Positions 12,371 to 22,841 of a stretch of 64,000 nt of DNA are shown here, in pieces. A program made the position numbers and the translations under genes. The stretch is from Mixophyes australis (taxonomy: Eukaryota > Chordata > Amphibia > Anura > Limnodynastidae). The stretch is taken from contig JAVHZZ010000060.1 in assembly GCA_036250195.1 (NCBI GenBank), forward strand, positions 62,001 to 126,000, in the 5' to 3' direction. Within the stretch, counting starts at the first letter, position 1. Each line of letters opens with the position of its first letter. The notes below the pieces were generated by a model. It was given only the letters and a program-made list of their open reading frames with translations. It ran no database searches and was not told where the DNA came from.

Positions 12371-13119
12371 TTATATATTATATACGTGCTTGGGCGCTCA
12401 CAAGTATATGTAGGTTAAGAGACCAGTGGAAGTCTTCAAAAAGCAACACTTCCCAGCTGGATAATATATAACACATAGTGTAGTATGTTAACACTTAAAT
12501 ATCCTCCACCCAGAAGAGCATTAAAGTCTAAAGACTAACGATTTTTCTTGTACAATAACTGGTGTTCAGTTCTTAGTGGCGCTGGAAACCAGTGAACCAC
12601 GTGTAGGTGACTGGGGTAACCCCCTTATATAATGTGCTTCCTTAAAAGCTTCTTGTATTATTGCGTTTTATTCTCTACATTGATCTTCATAGAGTCTTCT
12701 TTCAGTATATAGCTCCCAATATGGAAATGTGAAAAAAGACCTAAAAATATCTACTGCATTATTCTTTATTACACCGATACCAAATATTTAAAAATACACT
12801 CACATTCCATATAGATAAAAACTGGTGCACAAATAGGTACCATCTACATAAATATAGGGTGGATGACCCTACCACAAAGCTCACACGAAGACACGGAGGA
12901 AGGTAAAGCTGAAATTAGTCCCGGAATTCTCCTTCCAATCACCAACCAAGTGAACATCCTGGTCAGCGAGGAATCACCACAGTGACCAACGCGTTTTGAC
13001 TCCTCAGATTTGAGTCTTTCTCAATGTTACTAATTGTCTGACTTTTTAAAGTGTATAGCAGCCAATAAAGTGCCGCCGTGGAGACAAAGATCCTGTACGG
13101 AAGTCATCGCTTAACTCGG
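12371..13119 (-). mobile_element. Probable Penelope-type terminal region
   Basis: Non-coding DNA. Its minus strand holds GAGGAGTCAAAACGCGTTGG (near 12990), which is preceded by GAGAAAGACTCAAATCT. It lies downstream, on the minus strand, of the Penelope coding relic at 14483-16685 and may be its 3' end. Confidence 0.35.
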
Positions 13120-13640
13120 AATGAGGCTTGAAGGAAATTCATAGTGAGGCTGCATTCTTTTAGATGGAGTCAAAAATGAGGTTTGGATTTAGAAACAGAT
13201 TTAATGCATATAAATACCAAAACGAGGCTTGGACTTAAATAAAAGAAAACTAATACACGCAAACACATTCAGCTCCAAACCGAGGCTTGGACTTAGATGG
13301 AAACAGGGCTAAAATATAAAGACCTCAAGCACTAAAACGAGACGTGGGCTGGAATATGGCAGAGCTAATACTTACAGCTATGTTGAGCTCCAAAACAAGG
13401 CTTGAACTCAATATTAAACGGATTTGTTTATGATACTATAAAAACAAAAATAAGGCATAAATCTAAATAAAACTTTTCTATAATAAAAAAAAAATTAACT
13501 TCTGAAATGAAGTTTTGGCTTGAATTTAAACAGAACTATACATGATATGAATTTTGAGAGTATTGATCCAAATATAAACATAGCTTTCTAAACATTTTTA
13601 TTTATCCCAAAAACAAGACTTGAGAAGCTAATACAAAAAT
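13120..13640. repeat. Degenerate tandem repeat (GAGGCTTGGACTTA)
   Basis: A motif like AAAACGAGGCTTGGACTTAAAT recurs about eight times at irregular spacing of roughly 55-75 bases, with strong divergence between copies. Key repeated core: GAGGCTTGGACTTA. No coding sense. Confidence 0.6.
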
Positions 13641-14482
13641 GATGTATCGGACATGTACAGGAATAAAACATACATTCATCAACACTATTTCCAGCGATAC
13701 AATAGTCACAATATAAATATTTTTACTTTGTCACAAGTCACCCTACCAGTTACCAGAACCTGTCGTTGATGAGAGCTTCATCTTTAGCAACCTCCTTTCC
13801 TATAGAACCAGATGTGTTTGCCGGTGCTCGGTTGTCCCCAGGGCTTAATCTCGAGTAGTGGTAACTTAATTCAGGTAAGTGGGCACCACAGAGGACTACG
13901 CAATGAGATGTTGAGCTGAGATCTCTATGGCAACTGGGATGCAGGATGCACCAGGACCAAATTTAGCAGGTATATGGAGTTTGCAACAGGATGCAGTACC
14001 AACCTTCACCAGTATAACAGATTGGCAGTGCAGTGTAGAGGATGGTATAATACCAGATGTGGACTGTGTAGAGTTGGAGCTAGAGAGCAACACAGTACAA
14101 GGGAAGCTGCTGGAGCAAGATCGAGCTGTAAATCAGGACTGTGAAACACTGCTGACACAGATGAGTTCAATGGAGTGGATAGCAAAAATAAAATGTAATA
14201 AAACCCCAAAAATGAAAGTGCATAAGTTGTGTAAAAAATGAGAACACAATGATATGTGGAGTTTATAATTACCTATATGTAATGCCAAATGATGCCATTA
14301 GTAAATATCTATTATACATTCTAATCTATTAGTTTGCAAGTAACTACCTTTCTGTATAACAATTGCTTTCCATATCTAGCGATCACCTTTGATAAATGAA
14401 ACAGTTTTTATTACAGTGTATTCATATGAATTATAAGAATGTCAAATGTTTATCGTGATTATAACTTAACTGAGTTGCCCTG
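13641..14482. other. No recognised gene
   Basis: One open plus frame of 104 codons (13927-14241) starts MATGMQDAPGPNLAG. It has no known domain and no splice context, and an antisense frame is open too. I treat it as chance or repeat-derived. Confidence 0.35.
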
Positions 14483-14873
14483 TATCAGATAAGAGCTAAA
14501 CAATCCATAAGGAGAATTCTCTTTGATTCCCTCTTGAGCTCCTGATGGAGATCTCCTCCTCTCAAACCCATCTTGATCTGTTCCATGACAAATGCCTGTA
14601 GTGATCTTGGATCACAGTCATGGCACTTCATAAAGTGCCTTTCAACATATGTTAGTTGTTTTAAATTATCTCTGTCTCTCTTGACTCTCTTTATGTTGTT
14701 TACATGCTCCAAGATTCTATTTTTGAGTGACCTGCCTGTCATGCCACCATAGTTTAAGTTACAGGGACAAGTTAAGCAGTAAATAACATTCGGAGGGTTA
14801 CAATTTATGAATCCTTTGATTTAACTCTTGAGAACCGATCTTTAAACTCCTTTGTTTGTATCATAAATTGGCA

Positions 14874-14881
14874 TGCCCGGC
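14874..14881. repeat. hAT target-site duplication, left
   Basis: TGCCCGGC, repeated exactly at 16361-16368 on the other side of the hAT element. Confidence 0.9.
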
Positions 14882-16360
14882 CAGAGCCGGATTTAGACCT
14901 CATAGGGCCCTAGGCAGGATACTGTTTTTGGGGCCCCTCCCTGCAACAATCCATAGCACTATATTTTTGCAGCCTACCATATACCCCTATAGTTACGTAG
15001 AAGTGAAAGCATGTGCCGCCGCATGCCTACCATATACCCCTATAGTTAAGTAGATATGAAAGTATGAAAGCATGTGCCGCCGCTGCGCGGCGGCACGCCG
15101 CCAAAGGAGGTGAGGGCGTGGCTTGCATCTTTGGGGGCGTACCTAACATGTGAAAAGAGCAAGGCCACCCTGCTGCAGAAAAAGGCACCCCTAAATAATT
15201 ACCAAGCAGTCCCGTTTTTTTAAGTAGTTGGGTCAAAACAACATAATAAATATTGAAGTCAGGGCAGAAATACTTACTTAAGTTGTTTGCAAAAATAATA
15301 CGCATAAATCCAAGTATGTGCTCTTGTCACTTTTGTCCCTCTATCATCACACTGTGCCCCTTCATTGTCACTTTTGCCCCTTCACAATATCACATGTGCC
15401 CTTTCACCATCACCTCTGTGCCCATCACCACCTCTGTGCCAATCACCATCACCACCACTGTGCCAATCACCATCACCACCTCTGTGCCCATTACCACCTC
15501 TGTGCCCTTCACCATCACCACTTCTGTGCCAATCACCATCACCACCTCTGTGCCTCTTCACCATCACCACCTCTGTGCCCTTCACCATCACCACCTCTGT
15601 GCCAATCACCATCACCAATTCTGTGCCCCTTCACCATCACCACCTCTGTGCCCTTCACCATCACCACCTCTGTGCCCATCACCACTTCTGTGCCAATCAC
15701 CATCTCTGTGCCCTTCACCATCACCACCTCTGTGCGCTTCACCATCACCACTTCTGTGCCAATCACCATCACCACTTCTGTGCCAATCACCATCTCTGTG
15801 CCCTTCACCACCTCTGTGCCCCTTCACCATCACCACTTCTGTGCCCCTTCACCATCACCACTTCTGTGCCCCTTCACCACCTCTGTGCCCATCACCATCA
15901 CCACTTCTGTGCCCCTTCACCATCACCACTTCTGTGCCCCTTCACCATCACCACTTCTATGCCCCTTCACCATCACCACTTATGTCCCTTGTTTTACTTA
16001 CCTTTCTATTGCGCGCTGCTCCTCCTCCGTCAGTCCAGATGTAAAAAAAAAAAAAAAAAAGAGAAAGAGTCACGTGATCGCTCGTCGGGTCCCGGCAGCC
16101 TCTCCTCCTCTCTCTATCACTGAGAGGAGAAGAGGCTGCCGGGACCCGAATCGCGGCACCCGACCCCCCCTCCTCCGATTCGCGGCACCCCCCACCCGCA
16201 CGAGTCGTGCGGGGGGGGGGGGGTGCCGCGAGTCGGGGGAGGGGCCGATTTTTTTTTTTCATTTTTTTTACAATTACTCCTGTCCCCCCCAGCTGTGCCC
16301 CCCCAGAGCCGCTAGGCCCTAGGCAGGTGCCTAGGTTGCCTAGCGGTAAATCCGGCCCTG
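14882..16360. mobile_element. Non-autonomous hAT element, 1479 bp
   Basis: Begins CAGAGCCGGATTTAG and ends TAAATCCGGCCCTG, terminal inverted repeats with one mismatch. It is flanked by a perfect 8-bp duplication, TGCCCGGC, which places it in the hAT superfamily. It inserted into the Penelope element. It carries no transposase. Instead it holds a ~600-bp minisatellite, a poly-A stretch (16041-16060) and GC-rich inverted repeats around 16090-16230. Confidence 0.9.
15396..15985. repeat. Minisatellite inside the hAT element
   Basis: Repeats of a unit with core TTCACCATCACCACTTCTGTGCC, present in long (about 23-24 bp) and short forms. Key words are CACCATCACCAC and CTGTGCC. All three plus frames and some minus frames are open only because the unit lacks stops. 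The His/Leu/Pro-rich translations are not genes. Confidence 0.9.
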
Positions 16361-16368
16361 TGCCCGGC
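16361..16368. repeat. hAT target-site duplication, right
   Basis: TGCCCGGC, identical to 14874-14881. Confidence 0.9.
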
Positions 16369-16694
16369 ATACGCCATATTTGAAAAAACCCATTGGTCTA
16401 TTAGAAATTCTCTTTTCAAATGGTGAGAAACTGTGGACTAAATGAAACCCCAAATTCTTAGATCTACACCATGTCATAGAGATCCTATCCTCTAACACTT
16501 CTTTCAGGTCATAATCAGACTTTAGGATATTCCAATGTTTCTGGAAGATATTGGCTATTTGCTGTTCACTGATCTTTCTGCTTTTCGTACAAGCCTAGAT
16601 TTCAGTTCATATGATCTTTGAGCATAGATGTTATCATCAGAACAATTCCGTTCTAATTAATTCTCCCTTGGGTATCGCTTGAATTACTGCTGGA

Positions 16695-17452
16695 AAAATG
16701 GGATTTTTACTCACCGTAAAATCCGTTTCTCTGACTCCATTGGGGGACACTGCGAGAAAATGGGTATAGTAGTGAGCTCAGGAGTTCTTGTCACTTTAAC
16801 TGTTAAATCTTTGGACTCCTCCCCTGCTATGCCCCTCCTCTCCAGAGAGATCCTCAGTTTTGACTAACAAAGAGTGAACTTAAGGAGGTAACATAACCTA
16901 GACAGGTCTTAATAATAAAGAACAATAATCAAAATTTCCCCACACAGAACTATATACAGAGCAAGGGAGGGTGCGCAGTGTCCCCCAATGGAGTCAGAGA
17001 AACGGATTTTACGGTGAGTAAAAAATCCCATTTTCTCTTCCCTGCCATTGGGGGACACTGCGAGACATTGGGGATATACCAAAGCTTCCTCAAGGGTGGG
17101 AATGCTCTGGACCAGCTGCACGCATAATCCTGCGACCAAAGCTTGCATCAGCCGATGCAAAACCCTGAAGTCTATAAAATCTTGTGAATGTGTGGACGGA
17201 AGACCAAGTCGCTGCTCTACACAACTGTTCTGCCGACGCGCCGTGCCTAGCCGCCCAGGAGGCACCCACTGCCCTAGTAGAAAGTGCCCTTAAAGTCTGC
17301 GGAACGGCTAGAGAAGCTAAAACATAAGCCTCAAGGATCGTGGACGTAATCCACCGAGCAATTGACTGCTTTGAAGCAGGCCAGCCTATTTTATTGGCGT
17401 CATATAAAACGAAAAGATCTCTGGTCTTTCTAACCACATGAGTGATCACATT
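16695..17452 (-). pseudogene. DIRS-type element end with tyrosine recombinase
   Basis: The minus strand from 17449 encodes part of a tyrosine recombinase: KQSIARWITSTILEAYVLAS, then RALSTRAVGASWAARHGAS, AATWSSVHTFTRFY and FASADASFGRRI. The order S-T-R, W-S-S, RFY is the C-terminal active region, but the usual His before S-T-R is Leu. Beyond it lie arms of an inverted repeat: 16700-16755 and 16982-17036 share GGATTTTACGGTGAGTA and GACTCCATTGGGGGACACTG in opposite orientation. This is the arrangement of a DIRS terminus with its internal complementary region. Confidence 0.7.
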
Positions 17453-17612
17453 TTGTGTATAAACTATGTAAATATATTATGCTTAGTTTAATTTACATTA
17501 ATAAAATCAACTGTTTTTACAATATTAAGAGTACTGCAGCTCCTTGTTTCATGTCCAATTGCTTTTGTCCTATGTGATATCCAAGACCTGATTTGTTTGT
17601 AAACCATTTTCA
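17453..17612. other. Downstream flank of zinc-finger gene
   Basis: AT-rich DNA beyond the stop of the minus-strand zinc-finger exon. No clear AATAAA on the minus strand was found within this interval. Confidence 0.4.
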
Positions 17613-18449
17613 TTACTCAGAACATGGGAATGTTTTCTCACCTGCATGGGTTCTCTGATGTTTAATAAGTTTTGAGTTCCATGGAAAACATTTTCCACAC
17701 TCAGAACATGGAAATGGTTTCTCACCTGTGTGAGTTCTGTGATGTTTGACAAGGTTTGACTTCTGTGCAAAACCCTTCCCACACTCAGAACATGGAAATG
17801 GCTTCTCACCTGTGTGAGTTCTCTGATGTTCAACAGAGAATGATTTCTGTGTAAAACATTTCCCACATTCAGAACATGGAAACGGTTTCTCACCTGTGTG
17901 AGTTCTCTGATGTCTAATAAGTTTTGATTTCTGTACAAAACATTTCTCACACTCAGAACATGGAAATTGTGTCTCATCTGTGTGAGATCTCCGATGTTCA
18001 ACAAGATTTGATTTATATACAAAACATTTCCCACTCGGAACATTGGAATGGTTTCTCACCTGTGTGAGTTCTCTGATGTTCGACAAGCTTTGATTTATAT
18101 GCAAAACATTTCCCACACACAGAACGTGTAAAAGGGTTCTCAGCTATGTGACTTTTCTGATGTTTATGAAGAGATAATTTAACTGTACAGCTTTTCCCAC
18201 CCTCAGAACATGGAAATAATGTATCATCTGTATGAGCTGTACTATGTGTAACAATATCTATGTTATCAGAATTACATTCCTCATGATTAGAGAGTTCAGA
18301 TGATTTATCTGCACTGTAAAGTATTGGATGTATATTTAGGGTAATTGGGTTTTTTCCTGTAGAATCTTGAGTGATGTTGTAATCTTCCATTTCAAAATCT
18401 GTAGATAAAATCAGTTGCTCCCCCAAGATATTCTTGCGTTTACATCCAT
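17613..18449 (-). pseudogene. KRAB-like C2H2 zinc-finger gene: terminal finger exon
   Basis: The last exon of a minus-strand zinc-finger gene. The acceptor CTTTCAGCAG (18450-18459) leads into DGCKRKNILGE. An acidic spacer (FEMEDYNITQDSTG) follows, then SNHEECNSDN and eight finger units. Units 1 and 2 have lost a cysteine ([16 protein letters not shown]). Units 3-7 are C2H2 fingers with TGEKPFPC linkers. The eighth stops after FPCSE at TAA 17613-17615. A 2-bp deletion at about 18033, in the TGTGGG word of finger 3, shifts the frame, so fingers 3-8 are out of frame with the upstream exons. The family binds DNA as transcriptional regulators in the nucleus. Loss of frame, missing cysteines and an upstream nonsense codon argue for a pseudogene, though a consensus error at the deletion cannot be excluded. 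Confidence 0.85.
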
Positions 18450-18692
18450 CTGCTGAAAGTAAAATAAATGTAAGGAAGGACATTGAGCTGCAGATTACAA
18501 TACCCAAAATTTTCAAACTATGAGCGAGTTGTTCAGTTTTTTAATTTCAATTTGCAATTAACGAACACTTCATTACAATTTTAAAAGCGCATTATCAAGC
18601 ACATTGTATAGATGCAGTCATAATTGGAATTCCTATAATGACTCAATAAACAAAATATATGACTCTTTACTGTAATACATTTTATTACTCAC

Positions 18693-18804
18693 CGGTGCCG
18701 ATATCTGTAGGGATTTCCTCCTCCTTACACTGCTGATCACCCCTCACATACGTCTCTTCCTCTCCCTCTATAATTTTTATTTTAATATCAGTCTGGATGT
18801 CATC
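18693..18804 (-). pseudogene. Zinc-finger gene exon, VRGDQQCKEEE module copy 2
   Basis: 112 nt, phase 0 in and phase 1 out. It encodes DDIQTDIKIKIIEGEEETYV followed by RGDQQCKEEEIPTDIGT. The acceptor is at 18805-18806 and the donor GTGAGTAA starts at 18692 on the minus strand. The module is a standard acidic linker exon in anuran KRAB-like zinc-finger genes. It duplicates the exon at 21988-22087 and joins the finger exon in frame (G + AT = Asp). Confidence 0.85.
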
Positions 18805-18837
18805 CTAAATAGCCCACAAAAGAATGATAATTTTTTA

Positions 18838-19061
18838 GTCAAGTTTTTTTATTGGTATTTCAAAACAGAACATAAAGAAAATAATTATTTCTGAATAAAC
18901 GTGATAGATATAAATCACCGGGTGTGACACATTACATCAAAGATTAGTAAATTTCCAATACTTATGCAGGTATACAAAAACATACAGAATAATATCAAGA
19001 CTGACAATAATACAGTATATATCAGATGGCATGGGTCCCCATGGACTCATGGGCACCCCTG
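18838..19061 (-). mobile_element. L1-like LINE 3' end
   Basis: The plus strand begins TTTTTTTATTGGTATTTCAAAACA, the reverse complement of an L1-type tail with AATACCAATAAAAAAA. It lies in an intron of the zinc-finger gene, same orientation. Probably the 3' end of the element whose ORF1 lies at 20041-20720, with later insertions between. Confidence 0.5.
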
Positions 19062-19379
19062 ATCATCATCATCATCTATTTCTTTATATAACGCCACTAA
19101 TTCCACAGCGCTGCACAGAGAACTCACTCACATCAGTCCCTGCCCCATTGGAGCTTCCAATCTAAATTCCCTAACATACAAACACAGACCAAGAGAGACT
19201 AAGGGCAATTTAATAGCAGCCAATTAACCTACCAGTATGTTTATGGAGTGTGGGAGGAAACCAGAGCACCCGGCGGAAACCCACGCAAACACGGGGAGAA
19301 CATGCAAACTCCACACAGATAAGGTCATGGTTGGGAATCAAACTCATGACCCCAGTGCTGTGAGGCAGAAGTGCTAACT
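19062..19379 (-). mobile_element. Interspersed SINE/LINE-tail repeat
   Basis: Starts with (ATC)n on the plus strand and contains ACGCCACTAATTCCACAGCG and the widespread vertebrate word GGAAACCCACGCAAACACGG with AACATGCAAACTCCACACAG. This is the tail type shared by L2-like LINEs and dependent SINEs. Antisense copy, family not assigned. Confidence 0.6.
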
Positions 19380-20040
19380 GTTAGGAACCCCTCCAGCCAG
19401 TACAGCAAAACCCGGAGTCTGCTCCGAAAGTCCGGTGTTCACTGTTGGGACAGACTTGGCTGCAGACAGAGGGTTGTGAGATGTCCACTGGCTGGGGAGA
19501 ACCCAGGAATAGAGTTACAGAGGCCGTAGAGTAGGAAGTGCAGGAGCGAGTCCAGTGAGACACCGAGTGGATGGTGTCAAGACGGATATATCAGTCATTG
19601 CCACTGGAATAAATAAGGAACAGTTGATAGAGAAGTCCCCTGATCCACAACAATTTCTGTACCGGTACTTGTCCGGAAAGGAACGGAACTTACAGTGATA
19701 GGTAAAGATGATGAAACTGAACGTAGGCAGTAGCCAAGGGTAACTACAACCCACAGTACCGGTGAGAGTCTAGAGATTTTAGGGAAATAGTTCTTAGGCG
19801 ATTGCCAGGGGTAACTGCAACCCTCAGTACCGGTGAGAGTCTAGAGATTTTAGGGAAATAGTTCTTAGGCGATTGCCGGGGGTAACTGCAACCCTCAGTA
19901 CCGGTGAGAGTACGGAGATTTAGGGGTACAGTTCTTAGGCAGTTGCCAAAGGCAAGAGGGGGCTGGACTGTTTCTGCATTATCCACAAAGAACTCTTCCC
20001 ACAAGGCAACCAGATCAGGTCCCTTGCCCATTAAAGGTAA
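19380..20040. repeat. Unassigned repeat with 71-bp tandem units
   Basis: Begins TGTTAGGAACCCC, which would fit an LTR start, but no paired end was found. Between about 19725 and 19945 a 71-bp unit with core CAGTACCGGTGAGAGTC occurs at 19754, 19825 and 19896. The first two are nearly identical and the third diverges. The minus-strand open frame here merely follows the repeat. Confidence 0.55.
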
Positions 20041-20720
20041 CTAAAAGGGTTCAGGTTCCAGAAAGATTGACCCCCTGGTAATGGCAAAGTCTACAGACAA
20101 TATAAGAGGGGAATGGTCGCAGAGTTGTATCAGTCTTTCTAATGTAAGATTTTGGCTATGAAGGCACAGGGAGGTGCCCCGGGTGGAGCCGCCTAAGAAG
20201 GGATGCGATGAGCTTGCTCCACTGCGAACTGAGCCGTAAAGGAATCCTTCCCAAAAGCTTGAATTAACCATTTCTCCAAGAAACATTCAGTACCAGGCCC
20301 CTCCACTTATTCAGGTAGCCCCACAAAACGAGTATTATTGCATCAGAGACTCCCCTCACTATAAGAAAGCGTCTGCTTACATGCCAACATCTGAGCTTCC
20401 AAATTATCAATTTGACCCTTCATAGGTGCTGTAGCATCTTCTAGAGTCTCCGCTTCAGCCACTCACTATTGGATTTGTTGCATATCATGTCTGAAAAGGG
20501 AAAGGTCGGCCAGCACCACCCCAATGTTCTCCGACGCCCATTTTCAGATCTGCCAATAGCCTGTAGAAGCTGCTGCAATGTGACCTCAGGGTAAGTAGGT
20601 GAGGTTGGTGCATTAGGAACAGTGGTAGTTTGGGAGGGCACACATAATGGAGTTTCTCCAGAACTGTCAGTGGGTGTAGAGGAATAGGCAAACCGGTCAA
20701 GCCATCCGGCCAGAGCAGCA
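20041..20720 (-). pseudogene. L1-like ORF1 relic
   Basis: Minus-strand pieces in shifting frames: DRFAYSSTPTDSSGET near 20690, PTYPEVTLQQLLQAIGR near 20580, TRFVGLPE with VEGPGTE near 20310, and ARG/Gly-rich GGSTRGTSLC downstream. This is the order of an L1/Tx1-type ORF1: N-terminal tail, a region that is normally coiled coil, then the RRM-like NxRFVGLPE block. It lies within the large intron between 18804 and 21838. Confidence 0.6.
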
Positions 20721-21600
20721 TGATCATATAACGAGGAAAATACATCCCAATATAGAGGAATGGGTATAATAATAGTATTGTATTTCATTGATAAACACTT
20801 GTATGAAAGTCTTACCATGAAAGTACCCAAGGCAGGATCATAGAACAGAGTCAAGATAGTATAGACACCACTTATAAAAGGCAAACTGGATAATCCAGAT
20901 ATGGGAATGAGGTTCAATAAATAAGCTTATGACTGTCCCAGAGGAGTAATATATATTAGATGTCAAGTGCCAGGATGTTATCACAGCACAAACAGGCAAG
21001 ATAGCATAAGTCAAATTACAGCCACTGTGTGAGGTACCTGCATGCACTCAGAGCCTGAGGCCCAGCTGTTGGGGATCCAATCTGTATCTCAGGATGGAAG
21101 GCTGACTTGGAGCAACAGAACTGTGCAGCATGAGGACAAATCGCCGCTCTCTATGGTGGAAAATAGGGCACTACCAAGACGTCAGCCCAGATTACAGGAC
21201 AGGAACAGAAAATGTCCGTCCCCAGCTCCCAGGGCAGAGGGGTATAGTCTACAGCATTGTCATGTACTCGAGTCGCACACAGTAAAGGGAAGAGCCTGAG
21301 CAAGTGTCGGCACCCGACGACCTGACAGTGATGGGTAAGTATGGTGATCTGTCTCACCACAGCAGGGGTCCCTGGGGGTGTCCGCACCAACAGTCAGCGT
21401 CGGCAGCACGGAGAGGCAGAAGCGCTGTCCACCAAGGAGTCAGGCTGCAGCGGGTCCGCTCAGATAGCAGCCTCCGCACACCAGGCTGGGGACTCAAAGA
21501 AGAGCCTGGCAGCCGCGGATCAGGAGAAGTACCCCAGAGGATGCCAAGAGGGGTAAGTAAGCTCCAGGACTAGACAGAGTCCAAATAAACCAGCAAACTC
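20721..21600 (-). mobile_element. Probable 5' region of the L1-like element
   Basis: GC-richer non-coding DNA upstream, on the minus strand, of the ORF1 relic. Several short open frames occur on both strands and none has a recognised domain. Confidence 0.35.
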
Positions 21601-21837
21601 AAAATGGAGGATAAATGCAGGAATTTTAGGATGGAGAACGTAGCAAGCATACTTGTACTCCATGCATGTCCAGGACACGACCCCTTTAAAAATATTATAT
21701 TTAAGAATATCTGATTTAATAATGTGAGATGAAACAGAAGAATATGAGAGTATAAGATCAACGCTGTTTTTTACAGATAATATAATAAAATCACTTTGGC
21801 ATTTAGGTATTTGGCAAGACCCTAAAATGTCATCTAC

Positions 21838-21902
21838 CTGAAACTCCTGTGAATAAAGAGGACAGAGATATCTCTCTGGGGTATTTCTGTTACTGGATCC
21901 AT
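21838..21902 (-). pseudogene. Zinc-finger gene exon, DGSSN module copy 2
   Basis: 65 nt, phase 1 in and phase 0 out, encoding DGSSNRNTPERYLCPLYSQE and FQ. Acceptor TTTCCTACAG and donor GTAGATGA. It is a shorter relative of the exon at 22256-22344, and the flanking intron DNA is similar too. The pair DGSSN + VRGDQQ was therefore duplicated as a block. Confidence 0.8.
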
Positions 21903-21987
21903 CTGTAGGAAACACATAGTGACTGATTACATTGTTTATACAAGGAGAATATGTGACTCTTGTCTGTAATAAGTGTTTATTACTCAC

Positions 21988-22087
21988 CTATGCTGATTTC
22001 CTCCTCCTTACACTGCTGATCACCCCTCACATACGTCTCTTTCCTTCCCTCTATAAATTCTAATTTAATACCAGTCATGACGTCATC
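21988..22087 (-). pseudogene. Zinc-finger gene exon, VRGDQQCKEEE module copy 1
   Basis: 100 nt, phase 0 in and phase 1 out. It encodes DDVMTGIKLEFIEGRKETYV then RGDQQCKEEEISI. Acceptor CTGTTTAG and donor GTGAGTAA. It joins DGSSN copy 2 in frame. Confidence 0.85.
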
Positions 22088-22255
22088 CTAAACAGCCCAC
22101 AAAACAATACAAATATATTTAATAATAACTGATTTAATAATTTGTGATGAGACAGAGGAATGTCAGTGTATATGATCCACACAAGTTTGTTTTTTACAGA
22201 TCATATATTGGGAAATTCACTTTGGTATTTGGCGAGACCCTAAAATGTCACCTAC

Positions 22256-22344
22256 CTGTGGAATACTGTGATTTTCCTCTGTACAATCCTGTGAATAAAG
22301 AGAACACGGACATCTCTCTGTGGTATTTGTGTTACTGGATCCAT
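22256..22344 (-). pseudogene. Zinc-finger gene exon, DGSSN module copy 1
   Basis: 89 nt, phase 1 in and phase 0 out, encoding DGSSNTNTTERCPCSLYSQD then CTEENHSIPQ. Acceptor TTTCCTACAG and donor GTAGGTGA. It follows the KRAB exon in frame (G + AT = Asp). Confidence 0.85.
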
Positions 22345-22461
22345 CTGTAGGAAACATACACTGAGTGAATACATTGTTTATATGTGATTCTCAGATGATG
22401 TGTATCTAGGTGGCCTTCAAAACTGTTCTCTCCCCTACAATAAATGAAAATCTCCTCTTAC

Positions 22462-22585
22462 CCAGTGATTTGAGAATCCAGTGATTCTCCATCATTACGT
22501 CTTTGAAAAGACTCTTCTGCCCTCTTAAATACGTCCACTCCTGCATGGATAAATAGACAGTGACATCCCAACACTTTATAGGAAC
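22462..22585 (-). pseudogene. Zinc-finger gene exon, KRAB-like A box
   Basis: 124 nt, phase 0 in and phase 1 out. It encodes [20 protein letters not shown] then [20 protein letters not shown] and LG. The DVTVY.S..EW..L..Q..L.KDVMMEN pattern is the KRAB A box as used in amphibian zinc-finger genes, a repressor-recruitment module in tetrapods. Acceptor GTGTATTAG and donor GTAAGAGG. The exon is intact in itself. Confidence 0.88.
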
Positions 22586-22664
22586 CTAATACACCCAATG
22601 ATACATTCATCACGCAGACACATCCCCTGGTGTTACTGTATTATGTCACATTCCCAGCAGTCAC

Positions 22665-22841
22665 CTCTCCAGTCACCAGCGGAATGATCTTGTTGATCAG
22701 TTCCAGGATCTTCTAGTCATTGTTTCCCTCATATATCAGTGAGTGAGGTGAAGGAACCGTGATGGGACTCTGGGTACTGCTCAATACTCCTGACACACTT
22801 GAGGGTGGCCCACCAAATCTCTTTATTACTACGGTGTAATC
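22665..22841 (-). pseudogene. Zinc-finger gene exon, N-terminal module with nonsense codon
   Basis: 177 nt, phase 0 at both ends. It encodes DYTVVIKRFGGPPSSVSG, then TQSPITVPSPHSLIYEGNND, a TAG stop (22713-22715), and KILELINKIIPLVTGE. Family members normally read through with NNDQKILELTNKII, so the stop sits inside a conserved helix just before the KRAB exon. Acceptor TTTCACAG and donor GTGACTGC. With the finger-exon deletion this makes two independent lesions. Confidence 0.85.

Larger units (their letters stand above)
14483..16685 (-). pseudogene. Penelope-like retroelement, split by a hAT element
   Basis: Reading the minus strand from 16685, there is a decayed C-terminal reverse-transcriptase/linker part: AIPKGELIRTELF, then ANIFQKHWNILKSDYDLKEV, DRISMTWCRSKNLG and FEKRISNRPMGFFKYGVCR. 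The hAT element at 14882-16360 interrupts it. The frame then resumes with NVIYCLTCPCNLNYGGMTGR and SLKNRILEHVNNIKRVKRDR, ending near 14485. NYGGMTGR with the upstream Y corresponds to the GIY-YIG endonuclease typical of Penelope elements, here with GG in place of the usual YxG. The linker part has at least two stops, so it is inactive. Confidence 0.8.

Noticed and set aside
15396..15985. Regular spaced repeats that might suggest a CRISPR array
   Set aside because: Units are contiguous with no unique spacers, inside a eukaryotic transposon.
15253..16322. Several long plus frames (up to 334 codons) rich in His, Leu, Cys and Pro, and minus frames rich in Gly, Asp and His
   Set aside because: They are translations of the stop-free ~23-bp minisatellite inside the hAT element. 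All frames are open at once, and there is no domain or splice context.
17570..18043. 157-codon minus frame with [10 protein letters not shown] repeats
   Set aside because: Shadow of the zinc fingers in the terminal exon, same reason as above.
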